From contig CALUYS010000003.1 in assembly GCA_944325065.1 (NCBI GenBank), forward strand, positions 62,001 to 126,000: a DNA stretch of 64,000 bases. Reading direction: 5' to 3'. Below the pieces are notes generated by a model, which searched no databases, was not told where the DNA came from, and was given only the letters and a program-made list of their open reading frames with translations. Position numbers and translations under genes: made by a program. Below are positions 57,137 to 64,000 of this stretch, in pieces. Every line of letters begins with the position of its first letter. Position 1 is the stretch's first letter. Source of the DNA: Candidatus Gastranaerophilales bacterium (lineage in GTDB: Bacteria; Cyanobacteriota; Vampirovibrionia; Gastranaerophilales; Gastranaerophilaceae).

Positions 57137-59197
57137 ATGTGGCAATATAATAAAAATAAAAAAATTTTCATAAATTTTTGTATCCTAATTCTTACATTAA
57201 CAATGATTTGCAGTAACTATGCTTATGCAAAGTTTTTTTCATTAAAAAAAGAAAAAAATGAAATTAATAATATTTCAAAAAAAATTAAAAAAAATAAATT
57301 TAAATTTTGGAAAAAAAAAGATAACACAAAAAATGAGACACTAGAAAATAAAATTGAACACAATGAAAAAGAAGATGTTAATCCTCTTATGTGGGAATCA
57401 ACTTCAGATATTAATGAGTTTGCTCAAAATGAAAAATCATTACAAAATAATGTTTTTATTAAAGAAATTATAATAAAAGGTAACAATTTAATTGACGTTA
57501 GTGATATAAAAAATACATTAACAGTTAAAGAAGGTGATTATTTTAAACGTGAGGATGTGCAAAATTCATTAAAACAAATTTATGAAATGGGCTATTTTAC
57601 AAATAAAATGAAAGCCATTCCTATAAAATATGACGAGAATAATGTTGTTCTTAATATTGTTGTTGAAGAAAATATACCAGTTGTTAATTTTACAATTGAA
57701 GGAAATAAAAGCATATCAAAAGGTGAGCTTTATGGTGCAATTTCTCAACTTGAAGGAAAACCTCAAAATATAAAAGCTGTTACAAATGCAATAAATAATA
57801 TAGAAAATCTTTATTCAAAAAAAGGCTATATTTTAGCAAGAGTAAAAAATGTATATGATGATCCTGATGGAACTGTAAATTTTGTAATTGACGAGGGGAT
57901 TATCAACTCTATTACTTATGAAGGGAATAATAAAACTAAAGACTATGTTGTAAAAAGAAATATACTAACACAAGAAGGTAGTGTTTATAATGAAAATCAA
58001 CTTCGTGCTGATTTATCTCGTTTATATGCAACCCAAGCTTTTAAAGAAGTTAATCGTTCAATTGAACAAAATGAAAACGGGAAATATGATATTAAAATAA
58101 CTTTGGAAGAACAAAGAAGTGCAACTATTTCACTTGGAGGTGGTATAGATTCACAAACAGGTTTTTTTGGTATGACAGGTCTTGTTGATAACAATCTTTT
58201 TGGTCGTGGGCAAAAACTATCAATAAACTTTATGGCAGGTACGGGATTATTATTATCAGATAGTTCAACATTAGATCGTGCAAATCTTCAAGCTGAGATA
58301 AGTTTTTTAGAGCCTAAATTTTTAGGATCTGATACTTCAATGATGATAAAAGCTTTTGGACGCGACTTTGCATCATATCAAATACCTCTTGCCATTGAAC
58401 GACGTTATGGTGGTGAATTGACATTTTCTCGTAAATTTAAAGAGGCTAAACATACATATGGTTCGATATCTTTAGGTGTTGAAAATGTTGATATTAAAGA
58501 GGGTGATTTTGATAAAATAAAAAGATTATATGCAGGAAAAGGGCTTGATTTTGCAAATAGGGACAAACAATTGGAAGGTGGTTTATTTGCAACTATTTCA
58601 CCATCTATCACTTATGATACACGTGATGATATAATGAATCCACGAAATGGTACTTTGGCTAATATAAGACTTGACCAAGCTTTTGGTATTCTTGATTTTG
58701 AAAAAACACATGCTCGTGCTACAGCAACTATAAAAAAATATTTCCCTTTAATGAAGAAATCTTCACTGTCACTGATGGCTAGAGGTGGAGGAAAAATTTA
58801 TGGAAGTGAAATGCCTGAAGTATTTGGTTATCGTTTGGGCGGTCCTTATACTATTCGTGGTTTCAAAATGAGTGAGGTTGGTACAGGTGAAGCTTTTATG
58901 ATGGCATCAGCTGAAATACAAACACCATTTTTATTTTTCGATAGAATTGAAAAATTACCATTTTTGAAAAATATTAAACTTGCTTTTTTTATGGATGCCG
59001 GTCAGGTATTTAATTCATATACTACAGATTCTATATATAATAGACCACTTAAAGCTATTACAGCTGGTATTGGTGCTCGCATATTTATCCCTGGTCTTGG
59101 TCCTTTGAATGTTGATTGGGGTATACCACTTACAAATGTTGGTGATGGTAATAAACGTGGTGCATTTACTTTTGGTATTGGTGATATGTATTATTAA
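57137..59197 (+). CDS. bamA: Outer membrane assembly protein Omp85/BamA with three POTRA domains
   Basis: A 686-residue outer-membrane protein that inserts beta-barrel proteins. A signal segment is at about 8-28 (IFINFCILILTLTMICSNYA). A charged low-complexity linker follows. Three POTRA domains cover about 108-178, 180-255 and 256-330, then a 16-strand barrel (about 345-686) with the VGGxxRGF-like motif YTIRGFKMSEVG. It ends FGIGDMYY with a terminal aromatic. Three POTRAs instead of five is the cyanobacterial Omp85 form. It proves the cell has an outer membrane. No other bam genes adjoin it. Confidence 0.95.
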   Translation: MWQYNKNKKIFINFCILILTLTMICSNYAYAKFFSLKKEKNEINNISKKIKKNKFKFWKKKDNTKNETLENKIEHNEKEDVNPLMWESTSDINEFAQNEKSLQNNVFIKEIIIKGNNLIDVSDIKNTLTVKEGDYFKREDVQNSLKQIYEMGYFTNKMKAIPIKYDENNVVLNIVVEENIPVVNFTIEGNKSISKGELYGAISQLEGKPQNIKAVTNAINNIENLYSKKGYILARVKNVYDDPDGTVNFVIDEGIINSITYEGNNKTKDYVVKRNILTQEGSVYNENQLRADLSRLYATQAFKEVNRSIEQNENGKYDIKITLEEQRSATISLGGGIDSQTGFFGMTGLVDNNLFGRGQKLSINFMAGTGLLLSDSSTLDRANLQAEISFLEPKFLGSDTSMMIKAFGRDFASYQIPLAIERRYGGELTFSRKFKEAKHTYGSISLGVENVDIKEGDFDKIKRLYAGKGLDFANRDKQLEGGLFATISPSITYDTRDDIMNPRNGTLANIRLDQAFGILDFEKTHARATATIKKYFPLMKKSSLSLMARGGGKIYGSEMPEVFGYRLGGPYTIRGFKMSEVGTGEAFMMASAEIQTPFLFFDRIEKLPFLKNIKLAFFMDAGQVFNSYTTDSIYNRPLKAITAGIGARIFIPGLGPLNVDWGIPLTNVGDGNKRGAFTFGIGDMYY

Positions 59198-59240
59198 ATT
59201 AAGGGATTTATATACGAGTTTACACTAAATATGAAACATT

Positions 59241-59339
59241 CGTCACTACGAGCTTTAGCGTAGCAACCGTGAAAACTATACTCAACACAAATAAGATAAT
59301 TGGATTGCCCCGAAAACCAAAGATTTTCTCACAATGACG
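59241..59339. repeat. Degenerate palindromic dispersed repeat
   Basis: The ends CGTCACTACGAG (59241-59252) and CTCACAATGACG (59328-59339) are near complements, and the interior carries TAGCAACC and GGATTGCC. This is the layout of the widespread intergenic palindrome whose consensus contains CGTCATTGCGAG and GGATTGC. It is GC-richer than its surroundings. Only one copy is visible here. The gap 59198-59374 holds no gene. Confidence 0.6.
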
Positions 59340-59374
59340 ATAAGTTTATGTAAAATTGTATATAGTCACCTAAA

Positions 59375-59965
59375 TTAATTTATGTAAAATATTACTTGTA
59401 TTTTATAAACATTTTCAAATAAATCTTTCTTTTTTAAAAGATTTTTTAATAATTTTGAAGTTAATAACTTATTGTAAACCTTAATATAAAATTTTATGAT
59501 TTTATAGTTTTTATTAATTTTTATATTTATATTTTTTATAATATCATCATGTAAACAATCAAGACCATCTGCTATTTTTAAAATAGCACTTAGATTTTTT
59601 ATTATTTTCTTTGTATTTTTATCACATAAAGAATAATCTCTATGCTTCTTTTTATCAGGCATTTTGCCACGATGATAACGAGCTATATTGCCAATTATCA
59701 AACACTCGTCTTCATCAAATCCTATGAGATTTTCCTTTATTATTTTACAAGAATTTTTATTATGTTTTTTACTCCCCCTATAATAACCTATATCATGTAG
59801 CATCGAAGCTATTTTTAAATATTCACGATGTTTATCATTATAAAAGAATAATACATCATTTAATTTATCAAAAATTAAGCAAGCAAGTATTGATACTCTT
59901 TGCATGTGATTTTTATCAAGACCATAATTTTCTAATAATTCAATTTCGTTCAGTTTTTTTATCAT
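59375..59965 (-). CDS. Stand-alone HD-domain protein related to the C-terminal domain of Ppx/GppA
   Basis: A 196-residue HD phosphohydrolase-fold protein. HD motif ASMLHDIGYYRGSKKHNKNS (H57-D58), then IARYHRGKMPDKKKH and LSAILKIADGLDCLH. These are the marks of the HD domain normally fused C-terminally to exopolyphosphatase/pppGpp hydrolase, here without the phosphatase half. It starts inside the end of the CheA-like gene (26-bp overlap), so it is translated with it. A signalling role is likely. The nucleotide or phosphate ligand is unknown. Confidence 0.82.
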   Translation of the reverse strand: MIKKLNEIELLENYGLDKNHMQRVSILACLIFDKLNDVLFFYNDKHREYLKIASMLHDIGYYRGSKKHNKNSCKIIKENLIGFDEDECLIIGNIARYHRGKMPDKKKHRDYSLCDKNTKKIIKNLSAILKIADGLDCLHDDIIKNINIKINKNYKIIKFYIKVYNKLLTSKLLKNLLKKKDLFENVYKIQVIFYIN

Positions 59966-62900
59966 TATTATTTAAAATATCAAATATTTTTGTCTTAAAT
60001 TCTTCCTTATTTAAATTTCCTTTTGGCATAATCAATTTAGCATTGTTACCAATTTTTTTATAAAAATCGTCGTTCATTTCAACTCCTGTTACCACAACAA
60101 TTGGGATTTTGTGTAACATCTCATCTGATTTCATTTTGTTTATTAAATCAAATCCTGTTAATTTTGGCATTTCAATATCGGTTATTACTAAATCATAATG
60201 TATTTTTTTTAAATTACATAAAGCATCACAAACATTAAAAGTTGTATCAATTTTTAAATTAGTATCTTTAAATATATTTTTCATATAGGTAGCAATTGAA
60301 ATAGAATCATCTACAATTAATACTGATTTTTGTTGACTTATTTCAATATATTTTGTAGATTCAATATGATTTATAAAATTTTCATTACGGTTAAACATAA
60401 CATTAACAAGTCCTGAAGCATTTAAAATTAAGCATAAATCTCCTGAAATAAGTGTTGTAATCCCACTTATTAAATTGAGCTTTATTATTGGTGGATTTAA
60501 TTTATTATGTAAAACTTCTTGATCTCCAACAATCTTATCTGCTATAAAACCTATTTTTATGTTATCCGATTCAATGACAATCATTGTTTCTTTTTGATTT
60601 AAATTGTCATTATTTTTATTATTTGTAGATATTTGAGGCTCATTTTTAATCTCTAAAACATCACTAAATTTAAAAACCGGTATACTTTCATTATCAATTA
60701 TAACATATTTATACTTTTCTTTTTCAATAATAGCATCATTATTTATATATTTAACCTGATTAATAACATTTGTAGGTATTGAAAAATATTGATTTTCAAC
60801 TATGAAAACAAATACTTTTACTGTTGCCATTGATGTTGGTAATTCTATTTTAACTTTAGCACCTTTAGATAATACTGATGTCATATTAACTTTTCCATTT
60901 AATTTATTTATTTTCGTTTGAACGACATCAAGTCCAATTCCTCTGCCTGATATATCAGTAATTGTATCATTAGTTGAAAATCCAGGCCAAAAAATAATAT
61001 TCATTATTTGTTCATCAGTCATTGAATTTATTTCATCAACTGTTAAGAGTCCTTGTTTTAAAACTTTTTCTTTAATTTTTTCAATATTCACCCCACAACC
61101 ATCATCTTGTATTTCTATTACAAGTTTATTATTTATATGACGGGCAGAAATGTATATTTTACCTATACGTGATTTTTGATTTTTTTCACGTACATCAGGT
61201 AGTTCAATACCGTGATCGATTGAATTACGTAAAATATGTATAAGCGGTGATTTTATTTCTTCAATAATTTTTTTATCAGCTGTAACATTTGACCCCATAA
61301 TAAAAAGTTCAACTTCTTTGCCAATTTGTTTTGAAATATCTCTTACCATTCTAGGAAGAGCCTGAAAAACTATAGACATTGGTAAAACACGTATATTTTT
61401 AACCATGTTTTCAATTTCCATTATAGTTTGACTCATTTTAGAATCATCATCTTGTATTTTCCGATGAAGTTTTGAAAGTTTATATATTAAATCATGTATT
61501 CTATCTGAATTATCTTTAAAAACTAAAAAAAACTGTCGCATAAATGTAAGCATTGAATCTACATCTCGAATATTAATTGAATGATTCAGTTTACGCTCAA
61601 AATATTTTATATAATTCAAAGACTTATGTGAAAAGTTATGCCAAAATTCAAAATCATCCTGTATTTCATTTAACACTTGAAGATGTGAACGTGTTTTTAT
61701 TTTATTTGTGATTAACTCACCAACCTGATTTACAAGTTTATCAAGTTTAAGCGTATCTACACGCATTGTCTTTATTTCGTTTTGTTCTTTGTCATTTATT
61801 ATATCTTCAAGTTTTTGATATGAATTTTGATTAATATTAACTATATTATTAGTCTTAATAAAATTATTTTCTATATTATTATTATCATATAATTGCCCTA
61901 TTATTGAAAGTTGATTTATTATTAAGTCAACATCTTCTAAATTTTCATCACATAAAGTAACTGCAAATATAGTATTTTTTAAATAAGATACTACATCTTC
62001 CTTAATAAAATTATTATCAAGTTTTATATTTTCTAAAATCTCACCTATTTTTGCATAAACTTTTTCTTTTGAACGTAAATTTGTCATATTATTAAACTTA
62101 ATTAAGCTATCAATTAATTCTTCGCATAATTTAGTATTAATATGTAAACTGTCAATTTTTTGTTCTAAAATATTAATAGCATCATCCTGAATAATATTTT
62201 GTTTCATTATTTCATTCATTAAATTACAATTATAACCCGAAACAATATTTACTTTATCATTTATAGCCTTACTTTTAACACTTTTCTCTATTTTTTCAAA
62301 GTGATTTGAAATATATGCAACATCATCTTGTGATACAATATCTGTTGCATTTTTTATAAATTTTAGTTTTTCAATTATATGATTTAAAATTACAACTTCA
62401 TTATTAAAATTTAGTTGTTCAAAGACAACTTTAACTTTTAGAAAATAGTTAATAATATCTTGAGTTGAATAAGAATGATTATATGTTTTTAATTCGGCAA
62501 TAAATTTATCTGTATCAGAAAAAATATTAAATAATTTTTGCCAATTTTCCTTTGATAATACATTAATAATATTTTCTTGAGTTTTATCAATATCATTTTT
62601 ATTAAAATTAACTACATACTTCCCATCTTTAATAGCATTAAGTTTTTCTAAATATTTATCAAAATTTTCATCGTATACTTCACTTTTTCGCAAAACTGAT
62701 AAATTAATCAAGCTTTTTATATAGTCAATATTTTCAATGAGTATGTCAATAACTGATTTATTAATAATTATTTTTTTATCACGTGCTAAACCTAAAACAT
62801 CCTCTATTGAATGAGCAAGCTTTTGAATATTATTAAACCCAACCATCCTTGCAGCACCTTTTAAAGAATGTGCATTACGGAATAATATATTTAATATCTC

Positions 62901-63023
62901 ACTTGATGATGGATTTTTCTCAAGTTGTATTAAAGTATCATTAAAACGTGAAGTAATTTCATCAGCCTCACATTGAAATATATTTAGTATTTCTTCAAAC
63001 TCTTCATCTGAAAAATCAATCAT
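59940..63023 (-). CDS. Hybrid CheA-type histidine kinase with receiver domain
   Basis: A 1027-residue chemotaxis-type kinase. Hpt domain (about 1-105; H52 in FRNAHSLKGAARMVGF), a long linker with helical repeats (about 110-400), and the CheA dimerisation and ATPase domains (HILRNSIDHGIELP, then ISGRGIGLDVVQTKI, about 430-720) follow. Next come a CheW-like domain (about 725-870) and a receiver domain (about 895-1015; VLIVDDSIS, ITDIEMPKLTGF, MPKGN). It should take input from the methyl-accepting protein encoded just upstream and phosphorylate its own receiver and others. The fused receiver suggests a phosphate sink or non-flagellar output, which is inference. Confidence 0.93.
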   Translation of the reverse strand: MIDFSDEEFEEILNIFQCEADEITSRFNDTLIQLEKNPSSSEILNILFRNAHSLKGAARMVGFNNIQKLAHSIEDVLGLARDKKIIINKSVIDILIENIDYIKSLINLSVLRKSEVYDENFDKYLEKLNAIKDGKYVVNFNKNDIDKTQENIINVLSKENWQKLFNIFSDTDKFIAELKTYNHSYSTQDIINYFLKVKVVFEQLNFNNEVVILNHIIEKLKFIKNATDIVSQDDVAYISNHFEKIEKSVKSKAINDKVNIVSGYNCNLMNEIMKQNIIQDDAINILEQKIDSLHINTKLCEELIDSLIKFNNMTNLRSKEKVYAKIGEILENIKLDNNFIKEDVVSYLKNTIFAVTLCDENLEDVDLIINQLSIIGQLYDNNNIENNFIKTNNIVNINQNSYQKLEDIINDKEQNEIKTMRVDTLKLDKLVNQVGELITNKIKTRSHLQVLNEIQDDFEFWHNFSHKSLNYIKYFERKLNHSINIRDVDSMLTFMRQFFLVFKDNSDRIHDLIYKLSKLHRKIQDDDSKMSQTIMEIENMVKNIRVLPMSIVFQALPRMVRDISKQIGKEVELFIMGSNVTADKKIIEEIKSPLIHILRNSIDHGIELPDVREKNQKSRIGKIYISARHINNKLVIEIQDDGCGVNIEKIKEKVLKQGLLTVDEINSMTDEQIMNIIFWPGFSTNDTITDISGRGIGLDVVQTKINKLNGKVNMTSVLSKGAKVKIELPTSMATVKVFVFIVENQYFSIPTNVINQVKYINNDAIIEKEKYKYVIIDNESIPVFKFSDVLEIKNEPQISTNNKNNDNLNQKETMIVIESDNIKIGFIADKIVGDQEVLHNKLNPPIIKLNLISGITTLISGDLCLILNASGLVNVMFNRNENFINHIESTKYIEISQQKSVLIVDDSISIATYMKNIFKDTNLKIDTTFNVCDALCNLKKIHYDLVITDIEMPKLTGFDLINKMKSDEMLHKIPIVVVTGVEMNDDFYKKIGNNAKLIMPKGNLNKEEFKTKIFDILNNNDKKTERN

Positions 63024-63047
63024 TTGATAAAAATCCCAGTAAATATG

Positions 63048-64000
63048 TTACATATATAAAAATGAATCAAGCAAACTTAAATTGTTTTGCATTAATTTTT
63101 TTAATTCAACAAAATCATTTTCGATTTTAAAAGATAATTTGTCTATTTCTTCAAAATTTATATCATTATCAACTTCACAATCAATAACATTATTAATAGA
63201 TTTCGATAAATCAGTTATTTGTTTTATTAAATTTGAAATATCATTTTCAATATTTGTAACAAGTTTAACACCTGATTCAACTTCTTTTGCCCCTTCTTCT
63301 GTTGCAATAACAGTAGAATTTGTTACATATTGTATATCACCAATTAGAGAAGTAACTTTATTAGTTGCTTGTTTTGAATCATCAGCAAGTTTTCTAATTT
63401 CAGCTGCTACAACAGCAAAGCCTTTACCATGTTCACCAGCACGAGCTGCTTCAACTGCTGCATTCAAAGCTAGCATATTTGTTTGTTCAGCTATATCTTC
63501 AACAACGCCTATTGTTGTTTCTATTTGTTGTATATATTCACTTAATTCAACTATTAATTCCGCTATAACCTGTATTTTTTGCTTTAAAACTATCATTTTA
63601 TCATAATTTTGTTTTACAACTATAATCTCGTTATCAGTAAAATTTAAAGAAGTTTGAGTTTTTTCAATAGCGTTTTTTGTATTCATTCTTGTATTAATCG
63701 AAATATTCTTTATATTTTTTAAAGTTAAAATAAACCGTTCCAAAAGCTTATGATTTAATTCAATCATTTCATAGCATTTTTTATTTAATTCCTGTATTTT
63801 TTTTATTTTATCATTTATTGCACTTCCAATATAAAGGTTAATATCTTTATTTAATAAATAATTTGAAATAAAATATTGAAGTATATAAAAAAATAACAAA
63901 CTTAAAAATATTTTTGAATCATTTATATTTGGCGTAATATAATTTTTAAAAACAACATAAATTACTGCAAATATTAATAGAAAAGTTATATCAATTATCG
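63048..64000 (-). CDS. Methyl-accepting chemotaxis-type receptor, 5' end cut by window edge
   Basis: The frame is open from 64000, so the TTG at 63899 is not the true start. The visible N-terminal part has two hydrophobic helices ([14 protein letters not shown] and [15 protein letters not shown]). The signalling tip carries [20 protein letters not shown] and [17 protein letters not shown], the conserved hairpin end. No HAMP domain is visible. The receptor is short after the signalling tip. It lies 24 bp upstream of the CheA-like gene, so receptor, kinase and HD protein form one unit. Confidence 0.92.
   Translation of the reverse strand, partial: IIDITFLLIFAVIYVVFKNYITPNINDSKIFLSLLFFYILQYFISNYLLNKDINLYIGSAINDKIKKIQELNKKCYEMIELNHKLLERFILTLKNIKNISINTRMNTKNAIEKTQTSLNFTDNEIIVVKQNYDKMIVLKQKIQVIAELIVELSEYIQQIETTIGVVEDIAEQTNMLALNAAVEAARAGEHGKGFAVVAAEIRKLADDSKQATNKVTSLIGDIQYVTNSTVIATEEGAKEVESGVKLVTNIENDISNLIKQITDLSKSINNVIDCEVDNDINFEEIDKLSFKIENDFVELKKLMQNNLSLLDSFLYM

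Noticed and set aside
63082-63606. Forward open frame of 174 codons opposite the chemotaxis receptor
   Set aside because: It mirrors a strongly conserved receptor domain on the other strand and has no ribosome site or family match.

Overview
The window is very AT-rich DNA with no ribosomal RNA, and I recognise no tRNA gene or CRISPR array. It reads as a chromosomal segment of a non-photosynthetic relative of cyanobacteria (Melainabacteria/Vampirovibrionia, most likely a gut Gastranaerophilales type). This is inferred from gene content: an RpaB/Ycf27-type response regulator, an Omp85/BamA with only three POTRA domains, atpD-atpC standing apart from the other ATP synthase genes, a divergent PAP2 (DUF212) protein, a Ski2-like helicase, and an envelope with S-layer-homology (SLH) domains plus an outer membrane. 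No photosynthesis gene is present.

Layout. 1-4.6 kb: a tRNA-modification gene cut by the left edge, rsgA, a prenyl synthase, a DUF212 gene and a soluble histidine kinase, all forward. 4.6-6.9 kb: two almost identical 355-bp direct repeats, each carrying the same small gene, enclose an orphan gene and maf. 7-12.6 kb: a cysteine-rich SLH protein, then a reverse two-gene unit of orphan coiled-coil proteins. 12.9-18.8 kb: a Ski2-like helicase, the ACT/UPF0210 pair and two IS30-type relics. 18.8-24 kb: a 924-residue mosaic protein, a LuxR-type regulator and a SulP transporter. 24-30.5 kb: a reverse group (yqeG, U32 peptidase-like, exonuclease, plsY, a dead thioredoxin gene, hisF, dacB). 30.7-34.2 kb: an oxidoreductase, pgsA and atpD-atpC. 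34.6-40.9 kb: the reverse fatty-acid cluster DUF177-rpmF-plsX-fabH-fabD-fabG-acpP-fabF. 41-46.8 kb: a third IS30 relic, orphan genes, rpaB, DUF378 and cdd. 46.9-53.5 kb: a kinase/HD-GYP pair, an orphan membrane protein, a Bax-inhibitor-1 protein, ndk and tgt. 54-59.2 kb: a SNF2 helicase and BamA. 59.4-64 kb: a reverse chemotaxis-like unit (methyl-accepting protein, hybrid CheA, HD protein) running off the right edge.

Housekeeping genes (lipid and fatty-acid synthesis, cell wall, ATP synthase, translation quality control) alternate with short lineage-specific islands. The islands hold orphan proteins, IS30 relics and repeats. Most convergent gene pairs are separated by perfect hairpins usable as terminators from both sides. 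No single complete new system is proven. The best leads are the duplicated small gene with only silent differences, the cysteine-rich SLH protein, a recurring short leader motif in unrelated orphan proteins, and IS30 relics that share the same inactivating stop codon.
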